A stretch of 64,000 bases of DNA, taken from positions 36,164 to 100,163 of the forward strand of contig LGRX02015975.1 of the NCBI GenBank assembly GCA_001247695.2, given 5' to 3'. This DNA comes from Cymbomonas tetramitiformis. Its lineage: Eukaryota > Chlorophyta > Pyramimonadophyceae > Pyramimonadales > Pyramimonadaceae. The notes under the pieces were generated by a model. It was not told where the DNA came from, did no database searches, and saw only the letters and a program-made list of their open reading frames with translations. Every line of letters begins with the position of its first letter. Position 1 is the stretch's first letter. Shown in pieces: positions 21,501 through 33,500 of this stretch. Made by a program: the position numbers and the translations under genes.

Positions 21501-24500
21501 CGCGCGCCCACCCAGCCTCGTGGGCGGCCATGCCAGCAGAGACTCGGGAGCGGGGGCAGAGGCGAGAGCGGAGGCGGCGCGGGCGGAAGCCGCACTGAAC
21601 GGCTCTCAAGCGCGGCTGGTGAATGTGGCAATATGACACAGCAGTCAGAGGGTGGGCGGCTCGAGGCAGATGGGGCCCATGCCTTGCGCCATCAGGTAGG
21701 TGCAGGGATGATGGGGCTCAGGCGGCGAATGGGGGCTTGTGTGGGACATCAGCGTCGAATGGGGGAAACGCGTGATCATGGTGGAAGGCGAGCTGGAGGC
21801 GGAGCGCACACGGCTGGCTCAGCAGCTGGAGACACACAGTCAACAGAAAGAGGAGATGGAGGCGGAGCGGGTGCAGCTGTCACAGCAGCTGCAGGCTCAC
21901 AGTGAACAAATGCAGCAGCTTGAAGGGGAGCGGGAACGGCTGGAACAGCGGGCGGATGAGTCCAGCCAGCGTGAACAGGAGAAGGAGGCGGAGCTGGAGC
22001 AGCTGTCGCAGCAGTTACAAGCCCACGACGAACAAGTGCTCCAGCTGGAGTCGGAGCGGGCACAACTGGAACAGCGGGCGAAGGAGTCGAGTCAACGTGA
22101 GGAGGAGAAGGAGGCGGAGCGGGTGCAGCTGTCACAGCAGTTGCAGGCGTTCACGGCACAAATGCAGCAGCTGGAGTCGGAGAGCGCACAACTGGAACAG
22201 CGGGCGGGGGAGTCAAATGAGCGTGAGGAGGAGAAGGAGGCGGAGCGCATACAGCTGTCGCAACAGCTGCAGGAATACTCCGAACAAATGCGTAAACTGG
22301 AGGAGACGCAGGCGCAGCTGGCGCACCAGGCGAAGGAGTCGAGTCAGCGCGAGGAGGAGACGGAGGCGGACCGCGCACAGCTGTCACAGCAGCTGCAGGC
22401 TCACAGCGAACACGTGCAACAGCTGGAATCAGAGAGAGCAGAGCTGGAACAGCAGGCGGAGGAATCACGCCGGTGCGAGCAGGAGAAGGAGGCGGAGCGG
22501 GCGCAACTGTCACAGCAGCTTGCAGCGTACACGGAGCAAATACACGAGCTGCAGAATGAGCAGGACGGGATGTCGAGGCAGCTGGGGATATGCACGCAGC
22601 GTGAGCGGGAGATTGAAGAGGAGCGGGCGAGGCTGGAGGCGGCTTTTGCAGAGCAGGGGCTGGAGCTGGAAGCATCGATGAAGGTGTTCCATGGCCCAGT
22701 GCCGAGAGAGATGGTGGATGCTAGTTTGCAGGTTTTCAGTGTAGTGTGACGTCCTGGCAGATATGCGGACCGGGCACGCGCATGAGAGCTCGCCTCATGC
22801 GACCTGCATATGGCGTGGTCACGTGAGGTCACTGAGATCGGGCGGCAACGGCAACGCTTTGTGATGTGGATGGAGAATTGGTGAGGCATGATGATCTAGA
22901 CTGGCGCGGCAGCGTGGTGCGACCGGGCGCGGAGCAGCTGTGCGCGACCGCGGCAGCTGCGCGACCGCGTGGTGCAGCGTTCGGCCTCGGCGTGGGCAGG
23001 TTCGGGTTCGGCAGCGGTGCGGTCGCTGGCGCTGGTGTGCGGTTCTGGGCGTGGCAGCTGCAGCAGGCCCGGCGCGGCAACGGTGCGACTGGCAGCGGTG
23101 TGCCATTTCGCCGCAGCGTGCGCCCCGGCGCGGGCAGCCAGCAGTTCGGCTCGGCGTGGCAGCGGTGTGACTCGCGTGGCAGCTGTGCGATTCGGCGTGG
23201 CAGCTGGAGGCGCTGGCGGCAGCGGTGCGGTTCGGCGCGGGCAGCGGTGGCGGCTCGGCGCGGTAGCGGTGCGGCTCTCCCGATGTGGTAGCCGGTGCGT
23301 TCGGGCGTGGCAGCGGGTGTGATCTGGGCGTGGCAGCGGTGCGGCCTCGAAGGCGTGGAGCGAAGTGCCCGGCGTGGCACGGCGTGGCAGCGGTGCGGCT
23401 CGGCGTGGCAGCGGTGCGGCTCGGCGTCGCGGCGAGGCGCTCTGAGCAGTGCGAGGGCGCTCTCTGCACGCCAGCGCTCCGAAGGGCGTTCACGTGGCAA
23501 GCGAGTGGCGCTCTTAGATGACTGAGTGATGCGGGTTGGGGCCCTCCAGGAGGAGGCCAAGCTGGCGGAGCCGCGCAGCAGGCCGAGGCTGCAATGGGCG
23601 GCGAAATTGGCGCTGGAGCGCGAGAAGCACCGGGTGAACAGGTGGGGCCTCACGCGCGCCCACCCAGCCTCGTGGGTGGGCGGCCGTGCCAGCAGAGACT
23701 CGGGAGCGGGGGCAGAGGCGAGAGCAGAGGCGGCGCGGGCGGAACCCGCACTTAACGGCTCTCAAGCGCGGCTGGTGAATTTGGCAATATGACACAGCAG
23801 TCAGAGGGTGGGCGACTCGAGGCAGACGGGGCCCATGCCTTGCGCCATCAGCTAGGTGCAGGGATGATGGGGCTAAGGCGTCGAATGGGGGCTTGTGTGG
23901 GACATCAGCGTCGAATGGGGGAAACGTGTGATCATGGTGGAAGGCGAGCTGGAGGCGGAGCGCACACGGCTGGCTCAGCAGCTGGAGACACACAGTCAAC
24001 AGAAAGAGGAGATGGAGGCGGAGCGGGTGCAGCTGTCACAGCAGCTGCAGGCTCACAGTGAACAAATGCAGCAGCTTGAAGGGGAGCGGGAACGGCTGGA
24101 ACAGCGGGCGGATAAGTCCAGCCAGCGTGAACAGGAGAAGGAGGCGGAGCTGGAGCAGCTGTCGCAGCAGCTACAAGCCCACGATGAACAAGTGCTCCAG
24201 CTGGAGTCGGAGCGGGCACAACTGGAACAGCGGGCGAAGGAGTCGAGTCAACGTGAGGAGGAGAAGGAGGCGGAGCGGGTGCAGCTGTCACAGCAGTTGC
24301 AGGCGTTCACGGCACAAATGCAGCAGCTGGAGTCGGAGAGCGCACAACTGGAACAGCGGGCGGGGGAGTCAAATGAGCGTGAGGAGGAGAAGGAGGCGGA
24401 GCGCATACAGCTGTCGCAACAGCTGCAGGAATACTCCGAACAAATGCGTAAACTGGAGGAGACGCAGGCGCAGCTGGCGCACCAGGCGAAGGAGTCGAGT

Positions 24501-27500
24501 CAGCGCGAGGAGGAGACGGAGGCGGACCGCGCACAGCTGTCACAGCAGCTGCAGGCTCACAGCGAACACGTGCAACAGCTGGAATCAGAGAGAGCAGAGC
24601 TGGAACAGCAGGCGGAGGAATCACGCCGGTGCGAGCAGGAGAAGGAGGCGGAGCGGGCGCAACTGTCACAGCAGCTTGCAGCGTACACGGAGCAAATACA
24701 CGAGCTGCAGAATGAGCAGGACGGGATGTCGAGGCAGCTGGGGATATGCACGCAGCGTGAGCGGGAGATTGAAGAGGAGCGGGCGAGGCTGGAGGCGGCT
24801 TTTGCAGAGCAGGGGCTGGAGCTGGAAGCATCGATGAAGGTGCTCCCATGGCCCGCAGTGCTGAGATGTGGATGGCGCGAGCAGGGCTGTGTGCAGGGAC
24901 GGTCCTGGCAGATGTGCGGACCGGCACGTGCACAGAGCTCGCTGCCTTTGCGTGATCCCGGCATATAGTCGCGCGTGGAGGTCACTTTGAGATCGGGCGG
25001 GCACGGCAACGTTTTGTGATGTGATGGGCACTGGTAGGCATGATGGCGGTGTGACTCGGCGTGGCAGCGGTGCGACGTGGCAGCGGTGCGGCTCGGCGTG
25101 GCAGCGGTGCGACTCAGCGTGGCAGCGATGCGACTCGGCGTGGCAGCGGTGCGGCTCGGGCGTGCGGTGCGGCAGCGTAGCAGCGGTCACGGCTTAGCGT
25201 GGCAGCCAGTCTGCTCGCGTAGCCAGTCATAGCTCAGCGTGAAGCAGCGGTCGCAGCTCAGCGTAACAGCCAGTGCAACTCGGCGTCATCTTAGCCAGTG
25301 CTGACTCAGCGTGGCAGCGGTGTTACTCGGCATGCACTGGCCAGTGCGGCTCCCGAGCGTGGCAGCGGTGTGACTCAGCGTGGCTGCTTGTGCAGCTCGT
25401 GGCAGCGGTGCGGCTCGGCGTGGCAGCGGTGCGGCACGTTGTCGCGGCGAGGCGCTCTGAGCAGTGCGAGGGCGCTCTCTGCACGCCAGCGCTCCGAAGG
25501 GCGGCCACGTGGCAAGCGCGTGTCGCTCTTAGATGACTGAGTGATGCGGGTTGGGGCCCTCCAGGAGGAGGCCAAGCTGGCGGAGCCGCGCAGCAGGCCG
25601 AGGCTGCAATGGGCGGCGAAGATGGCGCTGGAGCGCGAGAAGCACCGGGTGAACAGGTGGGGCCTCACGCGCGCCCACCCAGCCTCGTGGGCGGCCATGC
25701 CAGCAGAGACTCGGGAGCGGGGGCAGAGGCGAGAGCGGAGGCGGCGCGGGCGGACGCCTTATTCAGTGACAATGGTGCGGGAGGCTCGATGGATCTAGGT
25801 ACATGCGTCTGCCTTCAGCAGATGGCTGTTCTCAGTGTTGTGCGTTGGGTGCGTGGTGGCGGCAGTGCACAATGGGATGTCGACTACCAAAAAATGGTGC
25901 AGCAGCTGCAAGACACTGAAATGTTTCTGCAGCATCAGGTTTGCTCTGTCATAAATTCCCTTAAACATCTCGCTGGTGTTCCCACAGTGCTGGATGTGCC
26001 TCGCCGCTACGCCGTTGGACTTGGAACTTGATCGAATGTTGGGGACACCTTCGATTGTCACTTAAGCCAAGTGGAGGCCGCTGAAGTACAGTTGTCTCTG
26101 GGCCTTGAGGATTCAGTCGGACAGTACCGAAAAATAGTGAGCATGGTGTCAGTCAGGATAGCCAACACTCGAGGGTTCCCATGATCAGTATGCGGCGGGA
26201 AAGCTATGTAACAGGCGACTGCGGCGATGGCCAAGGAAAGGAAAGCTCAACAGCGATGGAATGATGAGGTCTGTCTCGAGACCGATACTTCACTTCAGCT
26301 GATGATGTTTCAAACTTGAAGTAGGTATTCATACCCTGATGTGGGTATTTGAACTGTGAATAGCACTGATACCAGCCGCTAGGCCTCCATTGCAACCTTG
26401 CTGGAAGTGCATGTATCACGGGGGGTCCCAATTAAAGCATTCCCGCCCCTTCCCTTGCGGGCCTCGCCGCCAACACTCCCTGTCTCTTGCCGATGTCCCT
26501 GGGATTGCTTCCGTCCCCGCTGCTAATATCCTCATCAGGGCATCTTTTGCGAAGCCACTTATGCTGCTCATATCCTCAGCAGGGCATCTTTTGCGAAGCC
26601 ACTTATGCTGCTCATATCCTCAGCAGGGCATCTTTTGCGAAGCCACTTATGCTGCTCCAGCGGAGCTCTTCACATGCGTCTGCACCAAATCCTGCGCCAT
26701 CCCAGCGCGTGCTACGCTGAGCAGGGGGGCGGGCGAGGACCGCCTTTCAGAGGGTGAAGACAAAGGCAGAGGTGCAGGCCGCGGAGGCTGAGTACTGGGA
26801 GGACAAGATGAACCAGGCCCTTATGCAGCAGCGGCGGCAGCTCCTCGGGCTGGCGGACGAGGTGCACGGTAGCGCCCTGGGCAGGCACACACACGAGACG
26901 GAGGCGGTGCTGGAGGCGGAGAGGAAGAAGGCACAGGAGGAGTTGAGCAGGGTGCGCGCGAGGCAGAGGTGGATCTCGGCGGTGGCGTTGGTGAGGGCGT
27001 CCAAGGAGCGGCTGAATCGGCGACAAAGCAGGTGGGTGGCTGATGCGAGCTGCGATTCTGACGTGAGCAATCTTAGCACAGTCCGTGAGGGATGCTACCT
27101 ATCGTGAGGGCGTAAAGGGTGACACAGGAGACGCCGGGTGACGAGGGTTGGTTGTGGGGCTTGGTATGGATGCTTAGGATGAGGTGGGTGCAGCGCACGA
27201 ACCAGCTGGAGACGGTTCAGGGCCGGCTGGAGCAGCAGCTGGAGGACTCGGAGATGTTCCTGCAGCACCAGGTTGATACGGCTTTGCTTTGGGGCACTGT
27301 GTCTTAAAACTTAAAAGATGAATCCACGAATACTGCCAACAATAGCAACTTGGGTAAACATGATGAAATGGGACGAATGTGGTGACACAAGTTCAATGTG
27401 CTGACCGCGGGATTGCGTGTCGCACATGATGCAGTGGCTTGGGCAGTGCATGTCATACTTGATACGGTGAGAGGGGCAACGTGCTTTTAACGCAATGCGG

Positions 27501-30500
27501 CGACAAGAGGCGGCAGTGTGCAGTACAGGATGTGGTGAACGGGGCAATGCTTGTTGTACTTGATATGATGACAGGGGCAAACCATTGTTTATGCGTTGCA
27601 CGTAGTATATGTACACGGGGCACTGATAGTAAGCATTCTGATTTTCGCATCTTGTCATAATATGTTCAGTTTGTTGACATTTCACCTTAGATATGTGTAA
27701 GATTGGGCTGGAAAACCAGGCAAAAGCAGCTTCATTACGCCATGACATGGCACGTGATCGGCGTATTCCAGAGGTCTGAGCCAATGTGGCATCCCTGGGC
27801 CTGCCTCATGTCTCGGCAATAGGCTGTTACGCAATAACACATCCCTGGGCCTGCCATGTGTCTCGGCAATAGGCTGTTACTCAGTGGCACCATCAGCGTA
27901 AAAACCTGGTTATATTTTGCCCTCAACTCGGGTGCCTGCGGCCAGACTGCTTATCAAACTCCACATGCCACTGTTGCATGCAAGCTGATGCACACCTGGA
28001 TATGTTGGGGAGTGCCTTTGTGGCAGATCGCGAAATTGATGACAGACGTGCACACCGCAGACACCCAATTTTGGGAAAACAAGTTGCACCAGGCCCTGTC
28101 GGAGGAGAGACGCCAGCTCCTGGGCCTTGCAGACGAGGTCGCTGAGAGTGTCTTAGACAGGCAACGGAATGAGCTGGAGGAGGTGGTGACGGCAGAGATG
28201 ACACAAGTGCAGGATGATTTACGAAACATGCGTACACGGCGGAGGTGGGTCTCCGCAAGAGAAGGAGTCAAGAGAATTGTGATGCGAAAGAGACATCGCC
28301 AGAGCAGGTGCGACAAAGATGCCGGCTCGGGTCCATCCTTGCGAAGCCAACTGTGCACATGCCAAAGCGAAGAGGCTGGCACAGGAGACGCCGGGTGACG
28401 AGGCTCGTTTTCGTTTGTGGGGCGCAGGGTGCGGTGGGTGCAGCGCACGAACCAGCTGGAGACGGCCCAGGGGAGGCTGGAGCAGCAGCTGGAGGACTCG
28501 GAGATGTTCCTGCAGCACCAGGTCCGCGCTGATGCAGTACGGGGTGGTGGGGTGCGCTAAGCTGGCGGTGGGTTGAATATGCGGATGAGAGCGGCGCGCG
28601 CTGGCAGCGGCTTGAATATGCGGATGAGAGCGGCGCGCGCTGGCAGCGGCTGAGATCCGCATGGGTTGCTTTGCGGCGCAGCCGGTGGCTTTGGCCGCGA
28701 AGGTGTGCGGTGCCCAGGTTGTGGACATGAAAGTATGCAAGCAAACTACCAGCGCTATTAAATGTACACGGCAAGGAGCGCCCTGGCGTATGCGAGGCGG
28801 GGGCGATGGTGTGCGGGTGCTGGCGCTGAGGTATGGCGGGCGCTGACGTATGCGGGGAAAGGGCGGTGATTGGTTCCAGGCATCGGCTGCGGCGACACAG
28901 AAGAAGAAGTCTAATGAACAGCTGTCGGAAGAGGTAGCTGTTTTCAATATCCTCCTGTCGCCAGTTCCTTTATGTAGCGTTCCGCATAAATTCCGGTGCC
29001 CAGAGTTTCCTTGATACCGGATACTGGAGGCGGACTTCCCCACTGCTCCCGCTGTCCGCGCCACTGGAAACATCCTGATCAAGTTGCTTCACACAACCGA
29101 AAACCGCTTGTAGCGCTTTAGCGGAGCTCTTTGCATGTTGCTCCACTGCCATCCCAGCGCGTGCTACGCTGAGCAGGGGGCGGGCGAGGACCGCCTTTCA
29201 GAGGGTGAAGACAAAGGCAGAGGTGCAGGCCGCGGAGGCTGAGTACTGGGAGGACAAGATGAACCAGGCCCTCATGCAGCAGCGGCAGCAGCTCCTTGGG
29301 CTGGCGGACGAGGTGCACGGTAGCGCCCTGGGCAGGCACACACACGAGACGGAGGCGGTGCTGGAGGCGGAGAGGAAGAAGGCACAGGAGGAGTTGAGCA
29401 GGGTGCGCGCGAGGCAGAGGTGGATCTCGGCGGTGGCGTTGGTGAGGGCGTCCAAGGAGCGGCTGAATCGGCGACAAAGCAGGTGGGTGGCTGATGCGAG
29501 CTGCGATTCTGACGTGAGCAATCTTAGCACAGTCCGTGAGGGATGCTACCTATCGTGAGGGCGTAAAGGGTGACACAGGAGGCGCCGGATGACGAGGCTC
29601 GTTTCCGGTTGTGGGGCGCAGGGTGCGGTGGGTGCAGCGCACGAACCAGCTGGAGACGGTCCAGGGGAGGCTGGAGCAGCAGCTGGAGGACTCGGAGATG
29701 TTCCTGCAGCACCAGGTCCGCGCTGATGCAGCACGGGGTGGTGGGGTGCGCTAAGCTGGCGGTGGCTTAAATATGCGGATGAAAGCGGCGCGCGCTGGCG
29801 GTGGCTTGAATATGCGGATGAGAGCGGCGCGCGCTGGCGGCGGCTCGAGTATGCGGATCATTGCGGCGCGCGCTAGCGGCGGTTTCAATATGAGGACGAG
29901 TGCGGCGCGCGCTGGCGGTGGCTTGAATACGAGGCTGAGTGCGGCGCGCGCTGGCGATGGCTTAATTATGCGGATGAGTGCGGCGCGCGCTGGCGGCGGT
30001 TCGAGTATGCGGATGAGTGCGGCGCGCGCTGGCAGTGGCTTGAATATGCGGACTCGTGCGGCGCGCACTGGCGCTGGCTTTGGCTTGAATATGCGGATGA
30101 GTGCGGGGCGCGCTGGCGCCGGCGCTGGCTTTGGCTTGAATATGCGGATGAGAGCGGAGCGTGCTGGCGGTGGCTTGAATATGCGGATGAGAGCGGCGCG
30201 CAAGCAGTGTAAGCTTGGATATGCGGACGAGCGCGGCACTAAGCTGGCGGTGGCTTACATATGCGGATGAGGCGGCACGTGCTGGTGGTGGCTTGAATAT
30301 GCGGATTAGAGCGGCGCGCGCTGGCGGCGGCTTAAATATGCGAATGAGAGCGGCGCGCGCTGGCAGCGGCTTGAATATGCGGATGAGCGCGGAGCGCGCT
30401 GGCAGCGGCTGAGATCTGCATGGGTTGCTTTGCGGCGCAGCCGGTGGCTTTGGCCGCGAAGGTGTGCGGTGCCCAGGTTGTGGACATGAAAATATGCAAG

Positions 30501-33500
30501 CAAACTACCAGCGCTAATAAACGTACACGGCAGGGAGCGCCCTGGCGTATGCGGGGCGGGGGGGGGCGATGGTGTGCGGGTGCTGGCGCTGAGGTATGGC
30601 GGGCGCTGACGTATGCGGGGAAAGGGCGGTGATTGGTTCCAGGCATCGGCTGCAGCGACACAGAAGAAGAAGTCTAATGAACAGCTGTCAGAAGAGGTAT
30701 ACATGCTGTTCAAGTTGCTGCCATCGCTCCGCGTCACGATGCCCCCGGCAGGGACACCCCGCAGCACTCCCATGCTGCCTGCTGCTACATATGCCAGGAG
30801 GCCCGAGAAGAGACCTCCACGCCGATCCCGCTGCCCACACTGCCCCTGCTGCCCCCCTGCGTAATACAAAGTCTCTCGTGGCACTCTCGTGGCGCTCTTC
30901 GCATGTTGCTCCACTGCCATCCCAGCGCGTGCTACGCTGAGCAGGGGGCGGGCGAGGACCGCCTTTCAGAGGGTGAAGACAAAGGCAGAGGTGCAGGCCG
31001 CGGAGGCTGAGTACTGGGAGGACAAGATGAACCAGGCCCTCATGCAGCAGCGGCAGCAGCTCCTTGGGCTGGCGGACGAGGTGCACGGTAGCGCCCTGGG
31101 CAGGCACACACACGAGACGGAGGCGGTGCTGGAGGCGGAGAGGAAGAAGGCACAGGAGGAGTTGAGCAGGGTGCGCGCGAGGCAGAGGTGGATCTCGGCG
31201 GTGGCGGTGGTGAGGGCGTCCAAGGAGCGGCTGAATCGGCGACAAAGCAGGTGGGTGGCTGATGCGAGCTGCGATTCTGACGTGAGCAATCTTAGCACAG
31301 TCCGTGAGGGATGCTACCTATCGTGAGGGCGTAAAGGGTGACACAGGAGGCGCCGGGTGACGAGGCTCGTTTCCGGTTGTGCGGCGCAGGGTGCGGTGGG
31401 TGCAGCGCACGAACCAGCTGGAGACGGTCCAGGGGAGGCTGGAGCAGCAGCTGGAGGACTCGGAGATGTTCCTGCAGCACCAGGTCCGCGCTGATGCAGC
31501 ACGGGGTGGTGGGGTGCGCTAAGCTGGCGGTGGCTCGAATATGCGGATGAGTGCGGCGCGCGCTGGCGGTGTCTTGAGTATGCGGCGAGTGCGGCGCGTG
31601 CTGGCGGTGGCTTGAATATGCGGATGAGAACGCCACGCGCTGGCGGCGGCTCGAGTATGCGGATAAGTGCGGCGCGCGCTGGCGGCGGTTTCAATATGTG
31701 GACGAGTGCGGCGCGCACTGGCGGTGGCTTGAATACGAGGCTGAGTGCGGCGCGCGCTGGCGGTGGCTTGAATACGAGGCTGAGTGCGGCGCGCGCTGGC
31801 GATGGCTTAATTATGCGGATGAGTGCGGCACGCGCTGGCGGTGGCTCGAGTATGCGGATGAGTGCGGGGCGCGCTGGCGCTGGCGGTGGCTTGAATAAGC
31901 GGATGACAGCGGCGCGCGCTGGCGGCGGCTGAGATCCGCATGGGTTGCTTTACGGCGCAGCCGGTGGCTTTGGCTGCGAAGGAGTGCGGTGCCCAGGTTG
32001 TGGACATGAAAGTATGCAAGCAAACTACCAGCGCTATTAAATGTACACGGCAAGGAGCGCCCTGGCGTATGCGGGGCCGGGGCGATGGTGTGCGGGTGCT
32101 GGCGCTGAGGTATGGCGGGCGCTGACGTATGCGGGGAAAGGGCGGTGATTGGTTCCAGGCATCGGCTGCAGCGACACAGAAGAAGAAGTCTAATGAACAG
32201 CTGTTGGAAGAGGTATACATGCCGTTCAAGTCGCTCCCATCGCTCCGCGTCACGATGCCCCCGGCAAGGACACCCCGCAGCACTTCCATGTTGCCTGCTG
32301 CTACATATGCCAGGAGGCCCGAGAAGAGACCTCCACGCCGATCCCGCTGCCCACACTGCCCCTGCTGCCCCCCTGCGTAATACAAAGTCTCTCGTGGCAC
32401 TCTCGTGGCGCTCTTCGCATGTTGCTCCACTGCCATCCCAGCGCGTGCTACGCTGAGCAGGGGGCGGGCGAGGACCGCCTTTCAGAGGGTGAAGACAAAG
32501 GCAGAGGTGCAGGCCGCGGAGGCTGAGTACTGGGAGGACAAGATGAACCAGGCCCTCATGCAGCAGCGGCAGCAGCTCCTTGGGCTGGCGGACGAGGTGC
32601 ACGGTAGCGCCCTGGGCAGGCACACACACGAGACGGAGGCGGTGCTGGAGGCGGAGAGGAAGAAGGCACAGGAGGAGTTGAGCAGGGTGCGCGCGAGGCA
32701 GAGGTGGATCTCGGCGGTGGCGTTGGTGAGGGCGTCCAAGGAGCGGCTGAATCGGCGACAAAGCAGGTGGGTGGCTGATGCGAGCTGCGATTCTGACGTG
32801 AGCAATCTTAGCACAGTCCGTGAGGGATGCTACCTATCGTGAGGGCGTAAAGGGTGACACAGGAGGCGCCGGATGACGAGGCTCGTTTCCGGTTGTGGGG
32901 CGCAGGGTGCGGTGGGTGCAGCGCACGAACCAGCTGGAGACGGTCCAGGGGAGGCTGGAGCAGCAGCTGGAGGACTCGGAGATGTTCCTGCAGCACCAGG
33001 TCCGCGCTGATGCAGCACGGGGTGGTGGGGTGCGCTAAGGTGGCGGTGGCTCGAATATGCGGATGAGTGCGGCGCACGCTGGCGGTGGCTTGAGTATGCG
33101 GACGAGTGCCGTGCGTGCTGGCGGTGGCTTGAATATGCGGATGAGAACGGCGCGCGCTGGCGGCGGCTCGAGTATGCGGATAAGTGCGGCGCGCGCTGGC
33201 GGTGGCTTGAATACGAGGCTGAGTGCGGCGCGCGCTGGCGGTGGCTTGAATACGAGGCTGAGTGCGGCGCGCGCTGGCGGTGGCTTGAATACGAGGCTGA
33301 GAGCGGCGCGCGCTGGCGATGGCTTAATTATGCGGATGAGAGCGGCGCGCGCTGGCTTTGGCTTGAATATGCGGATGAGTGCGGAGCGCGCTGGCAGCGG
33401 CTGAGATCCTCATGGGTTGCTTTGCCACGCAGCCGGTGGCTTTGGCCGCGAAGGTGTGCGGTGCCCAGGTTGTGGACATGAAAGTATGCAAGCAAACTAC

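Noticed and set aside
21902..22681. 259-codon ORF rich in Arg, Ser, Trp and Cys over the giant B exon (copy at 24,058-24,837)
   Set aside because: Out-of-frame translation of the heptad repeats; the phase-consistent frame is the coiled coil.
29773..30270. Plus-strand ORF with a 13-residue Arg/Ala/Gly repeat
   Set aside because: It is the translation of the 39-bp minisatellite, lies between a clear donor and acceptor, and is equally open on the opposite strand.
30688..31245. Minus-strand ORFs opposite the A exons (also 31,811-32,761 and similar)
   Set aside because: Leu/Pro/His-rich shadows antisense to coiled-coil exons; they recur wherever the exon recurs.
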